Source of the DNA: Bremia lactucae
Taxonomy: Eukaryota; Oomycota; Peronosporomycetes; Peronosporales; Peronosporaceae
NCBI RefSeq assembly: GCF_004359215.1
Contig: NC_090627.1
Coordinates: forward strand, 1,827,514 to 1,891,513
DNA: 64,000 nucleotides
Reading direction: 5' to 3'
Position 1 is the first letter of the stretch. Each line of letters starts with the position of its first letter. The notes under the pieces are model-generated. The model did not search any database, was not told where the DNA came from, and saw only the letters and a list, made by a program, of their open reading frames with translations. The position numbers and the translations under genes are program-made. This document shows positions 42,662-53,451 of the stretch, piece by piece.

Positions 42662-45600
42662 ATGGAAGAACGGCGCACTAAGCGCTTTGGCGCAGCGCGG
42701 AAGCGCACAGCGCGTATGCGCGAGCAGCTAAACTTAAATGACTTCGATATGGAGAGCTCTCATTATGGTAACACTAGAGAATTTGATGCTGTGGTTATCA
42801 ATCACTCGGACCCACAGAAGTACGTCACATTGCTATTTTTGTGGTTCAGGCCCTCACCTTGTCACATTCAAACACCATATTGTGATACTCATACTATTAT
42901 TGTAGCCTTCGTTACAGCAGCGATTGGGAAGATAATCGATATCAATTTGACTTTGGCCACGATTCTTCACCATACCGTCAGCAAGTGAGCCCTCAAGCAC
43001 CTCCAAAATACAAGTCCTGCAAGCCAAAAGCTAGTGGGCAGATTGTTAGTGCTCCAGGATCCTCTTTTGTTCAACCATCGTCCTCGCCGCCAGCGGCAAG
43101 CGTCACCGATGAAGTCCTCAGCAAAGTAACTATTAGTTATTGTTATTGCTAGTATTGTGAAATCAAACTTTATTGCTTATGATTATTGTACGCATGATAG
43201 AATTTTAATCCGCCGAAGAACCAACACGAGTTCTTAGAAAAACTGACCAAAGCAAATACTGGTTTTAATCGTGGTCCAGGAACAAGTCAAGTGTCATCTT
43301 ACTCGAAACTTTCGTTTTCCTTAGAAAAGGGTAGTGCACCAGTGCCTGAGAGGAACAATATTGGGCCGCATCTTGGAATAAACGGATGGAAAGAGAGGAA
43401 ATTGCAGCCAGTAGTGGTTAAGCCGCGAACACTAGAACTAACAAACAAGAAGCAGACGACGAATGCACGAAAATTGTTGAATGCCGTATCGAGCCAGTAT
43501 TCTTTGCGGGATCGAAAGAAGAGCAATTTATTGACTTCGATTGCGCCAATATCCGTTAATATGGCAAAATTAGGCAAACGGAAACTAACTAGTGAAGGAT
43601 CAGCAGCTAAACCAATAGCGTTAGACTCGGATTCGGAGGCAGAAGAGCATTCGAACAGTATCAGCCATAGCAATATAAATGGCGACAATAATGTGAGCAA
43701 TCCAAGTAGAGCGGAAAAGGAGACGGTGGACAATACAATCTCGCAGGCCCTGGCACGACTTGCTACTTGCGACGTCGCGATTGGCTATTTCCAATGCATT
43801 GTTGACGTAATCGTCGCACGGGATCGATTGTGTCTATGGAACCTTCGCGGAAAATACCAACCGTGGCCTTTGAAAGAATATTATTGCTTTCACTTGAGTA
43901 CTCTCTTTGATGTCCGGTATGGATTTGAAATTATATCGCAAGGACGTGACTGACATTTTGTATGGTGCAGAGAGTTCAATGGGTCGAAGGGAGCTGAGAA
44001 TGCGACCGATCGGATGGGACAATTATTGTCCGAATCGTCCTTCCTGGCGTTGAAAGTGCCTTTTTTCGATGATGACGATTCAACTGTTGTTAAAAAATTT
44101 TACGATCCTGCTAGCTCAGGTTTGTTATTGAATATTGTGCATCAGGAGAGAGTAGACACGCATTGAAAGCTTACAATAATGCATGGTGGTATGCTTGATT
44201 TTTCACAGATAATAGAAAAAATCATATGGTGATTCGTGTATTGAACAAGGCAATTGGAAAAGATTGGCGACTTATTCAAGCGGTGATCCGAACACATACG
44301 AGTGTACAATTAATGTGAGAGAATAATTGTACACTCGAAATAATTATTGATTGTATAATTAAAAACTTACTCAACTTAATGACAGAGAGGAGAGGGAACA
44401 GGCAAAAGAATACCTACAGACTTTCGTGGAAGATCCTTCTTGTTACAAATCCAGTCAAGCTTCTGTAGATATTAAAACGTGCGTTTGATATATTGACAAT
44501 GATGATGTTGTGCGAGCTTAACCTTTTGATGTTTTCGTTCTAGTCCAATGGAATCGGAAGAAGACAAGTTGGACGGTAGTGCGACAGTACTTACGTATCC
44601 ACTGCCACCCTGTACGTCTGATATTGTCACCATAATCCGCCGAGACGTTGCAAGGCTTAAGCCTAGACGATATTTGAATGACAATATTATTGATTATTAT
44701 TTCAAGTACGTAGAGCGTATAATTATTGTTTTTTTGCAGCGGAATGTCATTAATATTGTACAATAGACGCATGATGTTGGATCGATTTCGAGACAATGAG
44801 CTTGTTCAAAAGAAAGTGCTTTTTTTGAGCTCGCATTTTTACTCGCGACTTCGTGCAGGAAAAGGCTTGACGACTCGGGAACGCATGGTAGCTGGGTACA
44901 ATAATGTATCAACGTGGCTTGCACGTTCTCAAATCTTTCATCGGTCTCTTATATTTATCCCAATTAATAAGGAGTAAGCTGAGAGTGATGCGTGATCATG
45001 GATATGCTACAGGAAAGTCATTAATGCTAGCGTATTGTGTGTAGCTTGCACTGGAGCCTTGCCGTGATTTTGAATCCTTGTCTTGCTGGATTGAACGTCA
45101 TCAAGGAGGTAGGGATGCTATTTTTGTCGAAAAGATGATTCGAATGTTTTGAAAGAAGTTTTTTTTTTTATTATTTAGGACGCGTTTTCATGTATTGCTG
45201 TGCTTGATCCGCTAGGATCCTATCATCGTAAAGCTGCGATCATTCGGAACTTGCGAACGTGAGTTGATAGTAACTGGAAAAGTTTTATGCTGAAAAGTTT
45301 TGATCAAATGGTATGCTCGGGCAGATTTTTACGGATGCAATGGGAAAATTCGCAAGATTGTCTCGAGGATGGCAATACTGGCGAAAGTATTGAGTATGGA
45401 GTAGAACGCGTGTTGACAGTTGACGTTAACGTGCCACATCAGGAGAATAGCTATGACTGCGGCGTTTTCGTGCTTAAGTTTGCCGAAGTGATTCTACTAA
45501 ATTGTTTGAAACTGAATTTGTTGGCTAAAAACGATGGTGTGATTGGAAAGGACATAACGGATGGGAACCTTATAGCACTCATTACTGCAAGCGCCTTTTG

Positions 45601-45715
45601 TGCTAAAGACATTACCGACACTCGAAAGCAGATTCAACAGTACATTGAAACCGATGCAAGCGACTTCCAAGTCCGAAGGAATGTGGAGAGAAAAAGGTTT
45701 AAAGGAGTAGAATGA
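42662..45715 (+). CDS. Ulp/SENP-family SUMO protease (peptidase C48)
   Basis: Eleven exons inferred from GT-AG sites and frame: 42662-42819, 42918-43125, 43201-43916, 43971-44119, 44209-44314, 44386-44478, 44544-44705, 44767-44973, 45045-45108, 45179-45258, 45325-45715 (777 aa). The C-terminal half is the C48 domain: RRDVARLKPRRYLNDNIIDY, SSHFYSRL, IFIPINKDLHWSLAVIL (catalytic His), AVLDPLGSYHRKA (Asp) and VPHQENSYDCGVFVLKFAE (Gln and the Cys at about 45458). The N-terminal half is low-complexity with a hydrophobic block near IGYFQCIVDVIV. The family matures SUMO or removes it from targets. The Ulp2/SENP6-7 type is suggested by the long N-terminus. Exon 2 and exon 4 starts have alternative AG sites. 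Confidence 0.85.
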
Positions 45716-45906
45716 TACAAGTTGAAAGACGATAAATTAGTACGCTATCAATCTCGAATTCATGTTTCTTAATAAACTTAAAATTAATATTTTGTAGGTC
45801 TTGCTAAATAAAATCAAACGAAAATTGTATTTTTCAGTATTTTGACGAGTGAACGAATGCAATATCAGATGAAGGTGATATTGCATTATTTTTATTAACA
45901 AAGCTT

Positions 45907-46004
45907 AATGATCACCGTGCAAAGTCTTTACAGCAGCACCACTTTGTAGTAGACCCAACTGTGAAGTAGTGCTGCGGATCATACTTCAAACGGTGATCAT
46001 TAAA
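45907..46004. repeat. Imperfect hairpin, about 98 bp
   Basis: AATGATCACCGT at the left and its complement at the right enclose further pairing (CAGCAGCACCAC with GTAGTGCTGCGG). It lies 190 bp after the Ulp gene stop. It could be a small MITE or an RNA hairpin. Confidence 0.6.
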
Positions 46005-46731
46005 CTATGTTCCATCTTACCCATTTGGCTCGTTCACTGCGGATGCTTTAAGAAATATAGTAGATCACTGGTACAATCCAAACTTGAAAGGTATTCATTT
46101 CTTCACTATTTATTGGTGCATTTTTTTCAAATCCTGCTTGCGGACATTATCCACTGTGGACATATCCCGGAGCTCTATGTGTTAGTATTCCACAGGTAAT
46201 ATGATCGTAACGAGCGACAATTCGTTGCACCGATCGAGGGCTAGTTGCCATTGTTAAAGGCCACTGAAAAAGATGCGACTCGAGTTTTATGGACAATTCT
46301 CTCACTATTGACCGCAAATCAAACAATCCTTTTCAATAATTACATGGCAATCGCTATCTGTGACCCAATAGCCCTTCTCAAAACGGCAAATATTAAGTTG
46401 AAGGGTACAAAAATGTGGTGTCAGGAATAAGGCGCAGATGGACGTGTCGCATTGTGGTCGCGCGAAAGTCGTTCCAAAGCGTGGGCACTGTCGCAGGACG
46501 GTGGCGCGAAAGTCGTCCCAAGTGCGGCGAAGGGATGCGGACCCTTTCATCATCAATTGTCGCAGGTCCCTCAACCCACAAAATTATTGCTATGAAAGGT
46601 CCCCCGCTTCAGGCAATAGTTTAACGCAGTCAATTTGACCAAAACCAAGGATCTCCGACCTGTCGTCACAAAAGGCACACTAACACCAGCCATAAAAACA
46701 TCTGCCTCATATCCGGCATCACAGGATCACT
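46005..46731. other. Intergenic, no gene recognised
   Basis: Broken coding-like pieces (YPFGSFTADALRNIVDHWYN near 46015-46090) and a short direct repeat (GCGCGAAAGTCGTyCCAA at about 46459 and 46504) are present, without a known domain. Confidence 0.4.
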
Positions 46732-47610
46732 ATGACCACTTTAAACCCGTCGTCCCTCAGCGTCGACGATATGCTCATCGGAGAGATCCTCATGTCACTC
46801 AAGCGGGACATTCCCACGCGCATGCCCTTAAAGCTCGAGTCGGAGACCATCTATCGCTCCAAAGCGACTGGTTTGTCCGTCGAAGTGGCCCTGCCATCGA
46901 TCTTCCCCTCGCTTGCAAATAGTTCTGCAGGTGTATTCAGCTTTGACGCATTCGGTTCGGTAAGCCCCATGAGCTGCGCGCAACTACTGCCCATCGCAAC
47001 GCCATCGATACCAGTTGATCCGTCCTCCGCACAGACTACAGCCGTCACGCCCCGAGGCAGCAGTAAACGACACGGTCCAGTCATCCAGTTGGACGACTTA
47101 AAGCAGTGCTTTAACATGCCCATCGCGGCTGTCGCTCGCAAGTTTGGTATCTGCGCTACGCTATTGAAAAAGATATGCCGCCGCCATGGGATCCAGCGCT
47201 GGCCGCACCGCCAAATCCGAAGCCTTCAAAAGAGTATTGATATGCTACGCGAATCCCTACGGGTGGCCAAGGGTACGAATAAAGACTACATTGCGAAAAA
47301 GATCGGAGCGTTTGAGTACACACTCGAGTGCATTATGAAGGATCCAAATACTGCTGCCAAAGGCATTTCCGCCGGACAATTGGCCTCTCCTGCCATGGAG
47401 GAAATGATCAAGCGTGGGATTCGGATGAAGAACCGCCAAGAGACAAATAAATCTTCTGTGAGTATTTCCGACGACGAAGCGGCAACGACATCGGCGTCAT
47501 TGGCGCAGTCGGAAAAACCGATTACTTGCGATGCGCCTGAATCATCTATTCAGCGTCTAACCACGCGCCGAGCGAGTGTACCCATGTCGCTTCAATCCAT
47601 TTTATGCTAA
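46732..47610 (+). CDS. RWP-RK domain protein
   Basis: Single exon, 292 aa. Residues about 116-165 form the RWP-RK domain: IQLDDLKQCFNMPIAAVARK, FGICATLLKKICRRHGI and the signature QRWPHRQIRSL (His in place of Tyr/Arg in RWPxRK). A helical stretch (KSIDMLRESL) follows. The C-terminus is Ser/Thr-rich. In plants RWP-RK proteins are transcription factors. Oomycetes carry several short ones, probably also DNA-binding regulators in the nucleus. The first in-frame ATG was chosen, and an acidic, leucine-containing N-terminus follows it. Confidence 0.9.
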   Translation: MTTLNPSSLSVDDMLIGEILMSLKRDIPTRMPLKLESETIYRSKATGLSVEVALPSIFPSLANSSAGVFSFDAFGSVSPMSCAQLLPIATPSIPVDPSSAQTTAVTPRGSSKRHGPVIQLDDLKQCFNMPIAAVARKFGICATLLKKICRRHGIQRWPHRQIRSLQKSIDMLRESLRVAKGTNKDYIAKKIGAFEYTLECIMKDPNTAAKGISAGQLASPAMEEMIKRGIRMKNRQETNKSSVSISDDEAATTSASLAQSEKPITCDAPESSIQRLTTRRASVPMSLQSILC

Positions 47611-47756
47611 GTGAAGTAGTTTCGTTGGCATCAAGAAGTGAAATAACGGTCGTACTTAATGATGAAGTGTATTAAAGCGAGGTAATTGCTCGCTTATGAA
47701 GTACAGTGAGAAAAATTTATAAAGGCTTAACGTCGATATAGCGAGCCTTTTGGTAT

Positions 47757-48253
47757 TCATAAATGTAAATTTGCATACTTGTCGCGGCAAGCTGTCTTTA
47801 TAACACAGAACTTGTGCATATTCCGATGCGCAGGCTTGATGACGCCACTAATCGTGACGATCGCTCCAAACGCCATCAATAGTTCGTTTAATGTATCTCC
47901 AAAATCGAGACAGAAATAAAAAGCACTGACCACGAACGCAGCATCAACAATTTGCAGACCATGCACGAGCCTCTAGATGTGCATTTATGCGCACAGAAAC
48001 GTGGTCACTGAGATGGCGCAGGCGACAAAGGTGACGAATCGATTGTCTTCTTCAAGTGTCGTCGTGATAAGTTCAGCTTTTGACTGGCAAACAGGGCGGA
48101 CGGGGCTTCAAAGATCCCAGCCAATGCCGGGTACGTGACTGGATAGAACAATCGAACACACTTGTATTCGCGGGTGGCTCTCCGTTTAAATGTATGCTCC
48201 ATCTGGCGCGTCGCAGAAGACAAGGACTCAAAAGGCAACAATGTTGATGTCAA
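47757..48253 (-). pseudogene. Broken membrane-protein gene, possibly NIPA/DUF803-like
   Basis: On the - strand one frame (48253-48005) reads RLFYPVTYPALAGIFEAPSA, LFASQKLNLSRRHLKKTID. A second frame then gives NRFVTFVACAISVTTFLCA, stops, and RLVHGLQIVDAAFVVSAFYF with ELLMAFGAIVTISGVI. The pattern (small-residue transmembrane helix with a P-A-L-G, then QxxxLxxGLxxxDAxxVVPxFY) resembles the C-terminal half of NIPA-type Mg2+ transporters. No ATG, a frameshift near 48040 and two stops indicate a pseudogene. The assignment is tentative. Confidence 0.4.
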
Positions 48254-48723
48254 TCAAGACTAGTACCCATTTCGAAAGTTTATTGCTAGTAATGTATTGA
48301 ATACGCGGCGACTTTGCCCTCTTACATTTATAATTTTTGCAAATGAACTCGTTGGTGCTAGAAGATCTGACAAACGATTGTAATACCTTCACCTACGAAG
48401 TCCGTTGGACTTCTACATGATTGCCGTGCATAACTGTTGCACCCTGATTCCTGCTAGTGGCACTCGATGTGCTGATAAGCTGATGCAGACTTGTGGTCCA
48501 CACGCATTCTGCATAATTTAAATTACTTCCTTGACATTCCTAACACTTTTGTTCATTGACTCTCTGTGAGGTATAGTAGAGCTCCTAGGTAAAAGCTAAA
48601 AGATCGGTGTGTTGTGCGTGCTACCTTACTTATAAAAGTGATATTTAATGTTACCTTGTTGCCTTTACTTATTTACGGTTCATTTTGAGCATAAATCGTA
48701 TAAGAACTTTTGTTTTTGGGTTT
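48254..48723. other. Intergenic, no gene seen
   Basis: AT-rich sequence between the broken membrane-protein gene and the 3' end of SAICAR synthase. Nothing was recognised. Confidence 0.5.
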
Positions 48724-49752
48724 TTAACCGTATAGCATTGTCTTTCGAATGCCTTCAATAAGTTCGTCCTCAGGCTTGCTGTTAGGGGAAGGGAATTCAA
48801 ACTTTAAGCCAGTAATCAGCTCGTATAGCAGGATATAGCGACGCGAAAGCTCGGTCACTAACTCTTGTGGAGCCTCAGGAAGAATGGCGTCATCGTACGG
48901 ATTGCAGTGTTCACGGAACCACAGTCGGAGGAATTCCTTATCAATATTCTCAGGAGACTCCTTATCGGCCATACGTTGTTCATATGAGTCAGCCAGCCAA
49001 TAGCGGCTTGAGTCGGGCGTATGCATCTCATCAATCAGTAAAATGTCCCCCGTCGTCTCGTCCACCCCAAACTCGTACTTAGTGTCGACTAAAATCAACC
49101 CACGCTGACTCGCCTGCTGTTGGCCAAACGCAAAAAGCTGGAGCGCTTTTTGTTCACAAAAGTCCCATTGTTCTTGTGTCATTAGACAAGTACGCACAAT
49201 TTCTTGTCCCGAAATTAATTCATCGTGATCTTTATCTTTTGTTGTGGGGGTCACGAGGTTCCGAGGGAGCTTCTGGTGCTGCTTGTAGCCCTCTTCGAGC
49301 TGATGACCGCAGTAATCTCGAACGCCATTCCTATAATTAGCCCACATGCTCGTACTCGTCGATCCAGTGATGTAGCCGCGAACCACAAACTCGACAGGGA
49401 AAACTGTGCACTTTTTGCATAACATAACGGAAGGGTGTGGCATTCCTAGCAAGTGGTTGGCCACAATGTGCTTTGTCTGGTTAAACCACCAGACGCTCGT
49501 GAGCGTCAGCACACGGCTCTTGAAAGGAACTGAGGCCAGCGCACGATCAAATGCCGATTGACGGTCCGTGGACACGAGCAGCACACGATCTGCAAACACG
49601 TACACGTCGCGTACTTTACCTTTGATCTGCTCAAAGACCGAAAGCTCCGTACGAATTGCATCCAGCGAGGTGGATGTCAGCGTCTGACCAGTGGTGATCT
49701 TATCCACATACGTTTGCGTGCGCTTCTCGGCTTCACTGACAACCGACGTCAT
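48724..49752 (-). CDS. Phosphoribosylaminoimidazole-succinocarboxamide synthase (SAICAR synthase)
   Basis: Single exon on the - strand, 342 aa from the ATG at 49752 (MTSVVSEAEKRTQTYVDKIT). The frame is open 10 codons further up but without an ATG. Visible motifs: IKGKVRDVYVFADRVLLVST (ATP-binding N-lobe), DRQSAFDRAL, FPVEFVVRGYITGSTSTSMW (family signature), LPRNLVTPTTKDKDHDE (ATP/Mg site) and LIDEMHTPDSSRYWLADSYE. It ligates aspartate to CAIR in de novo purine synthesis, in the cytosol. The length fits the single-domain yeast ADE1 type, not the animal PAICS fusion. No lesion was seen. Confidence 0.95.
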   Translation of the reverse strand: MTSVVSEAEKRTQTYVDKITTGQTLTSTSLDAIRTELSVFEQIKGKVRDVYVFADRVLLVSTDRQSAFDRALASVPFKSRVLTLTSVWWFNQTKHIVANHLLGMPHPSVMLCKKCTVFPVEFVVRGYITGSTSTSMWANYRNGVRDYCGHQLEEGYKQHQKLPRNLVTPTTKDKDHDELISGQEIVRTCLMTQEQWDFCEQKALQLFAFGQQQASQRGLILVDTKYEFGVDETTGDILLIDEMHTPDSSRYWLADSYEQRMADKESPENIDKEFLRLWFREHCNPYDDAILPEAPQELVTELSRRYILLYELITGLKFEFPSPNSKPEDELIEGIRKTMLYG

Positions 49753-50316
49753 GATACGAGGATGGCTGGACACGAAAGGCAACTTATATTTTATTACGCT
49801 ATAACTGAGCTAATTTGGCAATATTCATAAAATGGCACAAGCAAACTTGGATAGCAATCAAATATTGCAATTTTGAGGATATACAAACTTTGTTCTGCTT
49901 AATATCCTCCTTCGCCATTCCATCAACGCAAATGGTATTAAGTATAGCAAAAGTAGTACATTTTACCCAATGTATTATGTAATACTCTTAACAACGCAGA
50001 AGATTAATGACGACATGAGTAGTAATATTGGGAACCTTATAAAGGCAAAGGGGTCGTGGGTGGTGGATCTATTCTAGGTACCAAAGGTTGCAATAAGGGT
50101 GCAGGCCTTGTTTGTGGACAGGTTCTGGAATTGGGGCCCACTTGGTTGCAACTCCTGCATCTTCGACGTGAATGCAGGGCGTTTTCGGCATGTTTAAATT
50201 GAGAAAGCTCACAGCGAGCTGACGTCGAGCCACTAGGCCTTCCACGGCCTGAAGAGTGCTCACGCTGCGTTAAAAAATAGATTGCCGTCTCAACTGGCGA
50301 TGTTTTCTTAGTTAAA
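49753..50316. other. Intergenic, no supported gene
   Basis: A 64-residue - frame at 50069-50263 (NMPKTPCIHVEDAGVATKWA) lacks an ATG start at its beginning and has no known domain. It could be a terminal exon or transposon debris. Confidence 0.4.
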
Positions 50317-50379
50317 ATGGTATGTCGACTAGCATGCAGCGTTCAGGTAGCTTCCATCAAACACACAACGGCAAAGCAG

Positions 50380-50790
50380 CGAGCCATTGCAGATATGCAA
50401 TTAGGACCGGTCTTTGCATCTTTGATGGGAAAGATATCAGTTGCAGGCTTGCGTTGGACGCATCATGAGTATCAGAAAAGACTTTTACAAGGAAGTTGCT
50501 CTGGCACGTTTTGGAAGAACGGTTTTGCTAATCTTTGCACATTTAACATTTGACATTTGCGTTCTTTCTCATTAACAATAACATGGTTGCCATAGGTATG
50601 ACCACATCGAACGTGGGCCTTCCTTGTCGGCATGCGTTCCGATCAAACCAACGTCTATTGACAGCTGACGACTTTGACAGTCATTGGTGGTTAGAACAGC
50701 CTACCAGTTTTGAAAACGCTGTTTTACCGTTGACACTAGAGGCTGTCATGCAAAGAACTGCTGACAAAATTCGAGCTGCGCCTGAACATC
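50380..50790 (+). pseudogene. MULE2 C-terminal SWIM-like segment, inverted
   Basis: The + strand reads FASLMGKISVAGLRWTHHEY (helix preceding the finger), CSGTFWKNGF and, after a frame break, TTSNVGLPCRHAFRSN (the PC-H part of a SWIM finger), LLTADDFDSHWWLEQP. In MULE transposases this follows the catalytic domain on the same strand. Here the catalytic part is on the - strand and ends near 50880. Confidence 0.7.
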
Positions 50791-50879
50791 ACCAAAGGGT
50801 ACTTCTAGATTTTGCGGCCGTCCCGGATGCTGATATCCATAATCCTGGGCGAGTGCAAGGCGACATGTCACATGTCCAA

Positions 50880-51372
50880 AGTGGATTTTGCCACGTAAAA
50901 AAAAACGGGACAAATCTCTCCTTGTAGATTAGCCATGTATTTGTAAGATACTGCATTACTGGCATATCAAAGGTTGCTCGCATTTTCCGAAGCTGGTCAT
51001 CATAGTCAGCAGAAGAAAGTGTCGCAACAAAAGTGTTCCAATGAGTGGCAAGCTCTTGAAATGCGTCAGCTATGTCAAATGCTCGTCGCAACCTTGCCAG
51101 TAAATTCTTGTTGATGTTGCCAGCGGTAGAGAAGGCAATTCGCGGAAGAAAAAACTCATCTAGAGCACCCAACAGCGCAAGTTCGCAGTCTGTCACAAAA
51201 GTCTTTGCAGCAACGCCAAAATCGTGGAGCACATTATGGACAAGGCGCATTGCCCACGTGTAGTTTTCCCTTCTTTCTGCCGAGATGGAGCAATATCCAA
51301 AGGTGAAGGTTTGCGCTGTTGCCGTCACTCCTACGACATGCAACAGAGGTATGTCAAACCGGTTTGTTTTGT
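50880..51372 (-). pseudogene. MULE2 transposase catalytic part
   Basis: On the - strand: KTNRFDIPLLHVVGVTATAQ, FTFGYCSISAERRENYTWAM, FVTDCELALLGALDEFFL (second catalytic Asp in TDCE) and then ERFVPFFFTWQNP. The expected WH motif after the TDCE helix is degraded (AGNINKNLLARLRR). The frame is continuous for about 160 residues. Confidence 0.8.
51356..51372. repeat. Target-site duplication, left copy
   Basis: AAACCGGTTTGTTTTGT, identical to 53435-53451, flanking the LINE. Confidence 0.95.
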
Positions 51373-53434
51373 GGTGGGTTCAGACGGTCTATTTCCACGT
51401 GGTTATTTATGTGCAATCTCTGGTAAATTCTGAGCCATGAGGTAAGCGCCGGGGGACCCGGGGGCTGATCATGGCCGGTTTCGGTAAGGGCTGGTGCCCC
51501 TATAGGTTCGTGCTCTAGTAACTCGATGCATGCATACAGCAGTGCTCCTTTGATTGAAGACGTGACATGCCGATGCTCCCGTTTTGCTATTGCTCGCAGG
51601 TGACACATGCATGACGCCCAAAACGTTTGGTGCTCCCAAGATTGGCGATTGTTGCAGCCCGGTAGACCGCCGCATTCCTGTCCTCCCAGATTCTTGTCTG
51701 GCATAGCGTTGCCAGAATGTGCCAAATTCTCTTCCACACGTGTCCGGCTGCTTCCCCGTCCTCCGGAAACCGTTCCGCGAGGATTTCCTTTCGGTGAGTG
51801 GGTATTCCATGTATCCGTCGACTGGCACACGCTGTGAAGAATTGTGCTGTTTTGACATGTGGATCGTTCTCCTGTCCAATGCCTGATCAGTATACCCCAA
51901 AGGGCTGCGGCGCTCGCGCAGTCCCAAAACAAGTGAGCCATTGTTTCTGCGCCGCCCCTACAGGCTGGCTGTTTTCTGCAGCTGGCGTTTGCGCACCGCT
52001 CAGCATTGTACAAGTTGAGTTGCCGAGTCGCAACTCGGTAGCCCGTCCATATTTGGTAGTCGGTAAGGCCGTGACTATGGTCCATGCTTGCTTCGGGGTT
52101 TGACACGATGCCGCGCGTTGCCATCTGTCCGTTCGCGCATGTACGTCCAGCCGATCCAAGAATACCGTGAGAGGTCTGGCTAGACCTTTTTTGTGATACC
52201 GAAAGGCTTGCTTTTTCAGTGCTGCTGTTATAGCGTGGTTTGGTGTTGTATCCGTGATAGACCACGGAAACAGTTGATGCTGCGGGTGAGCCTCAAATAC
52301 GAGGCCTCGAGTTTGAAGCACGAGACATAAGGTCTGTTGGTCAACTAAGGAGCCCACGTCGAGCGTTGGCATTTGCCCCTGGCAGAACCAGTGTATGCCA
52401 TCCTCTCCTTGATGCAGAGTTATGCTTCGTGGCGTGTCCTGCTCGCTTTCCGGTGGATGTCCTTTGATGACGCCTGCGGCTGTCGCCCTTCAGACATAGC
52501 CAGATACAAAAGCCGGAGCCTGACGAACAATTAATTCCTGATTCGAGTCCATAATATCCCCTATGGGTAGATTGGGAGAAGCGAGCAGAATAGCTGTCGC
52601 CTATCGCCTTAGTTGTTTTGCCGAATGAGGTCTCGGTTGATGAGTTGGACGGGGTATGTTTAATACAAATTCCGATGGCCCTGTTCGCGTGATGCATAGT
52701 TGTTCCAGTGTATAGTCGTCGATCCTGTCGAATTTGTGTCGGAACAGCATGTCTCCATTCTTATTTCGAATCCAAGGGTTCTCCATCCACCTAAAAGTGG
52801 ACCAAAAGCGCCGTATTTCTTCTGGCATGTCACCTACTGCGTTCGGTCGAGGTGGAAATGGGTCTGAATAAGACAAAACAAAATCGTCGCCGTCCCACCA
52901 GCTTGCTGCCCGTTGAAGTAAAGTCGAAGAATTTGCTAACACCCATGTCTTAACTCGGTCCAACTGCTCCGGTGTAGGGGCAATCCGTTCAACTAGTTGC
53001 TGCATTAAGTCTTGACCCGCTGAGTGTCGACAGCGTGGTTGTGCGCGCTGAAGAATCGGAGCTGGAGATATCGGCCTGGATGTACCTCGTGTGCATCCTC
53101 GGAAGGCCCGGATGCGCCAGGCATAAAAATACTTGTCATGTCGTTGCGTGAGCCAGGTAATAGCATGCTTTGTTCTTTGTGTTTTCACAGCGACAGCAAA
53201 ATCTACTAGCCCGATCCCGCCCGCTGACTTGGGAGTTACGAGCAACCCCAGGTTGACTTTGTGACGACCTGTGACTGTAGTTGTTGCGTGGGCCCATAGG
53301 AATTGCTTGTATAAATTGAGCAGTTCCTTTTCCGCCCACTGGGGAATATCAAAGACGATTGCAGTAAAAAGCAAGGAGGGAAGAACGATTGAGTTGAGTA
53401 TCATAACCCGTTCCTCCACGCTAGTTGCCACTCG
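51373..53434 (-). mobile_element. 5'-truncated LINE (non-LTR retrotransposon)
   Basis: The - strand encodes the end of a LINE ORF2. First, ERVMILNSIVLPSLLFTAIV and YKQFLWAHATTTVTGRHKVN with GGIGLVDFAVAV are the RT thumb and post-RT region. Then a zinc-binding zf-RVT-like part has TDYQIWTGYRVATRQL, CANASC and ETMAHLFWDCASAAALW. Endonuclease and RT catalytic motifs are absent, as expected from 5' truncation. Frame breaks lie near 52350-52600. The length of 2,062 bp is defined by the flanking 17-bp duplications. No long poly(A) is visible at the 3' end (51373). Confidence 0.85.
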
Positions 53435-53451
53435 AAACCGGTTTGTTTTGT
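53435..53451. repeat. Target-site duplication, right copy
   Basis: AAACCGGTTTGTTTTGT. On the - strand it encodes KTNRF of the MULE motif, and the same residues restart the MULE frame at 51372. Confidence 0.95.

Noticed and set aside
50069..50263. Small conserved-looking - ORF
   Set aside because: No ATG start, no splice partner found and no known domain.
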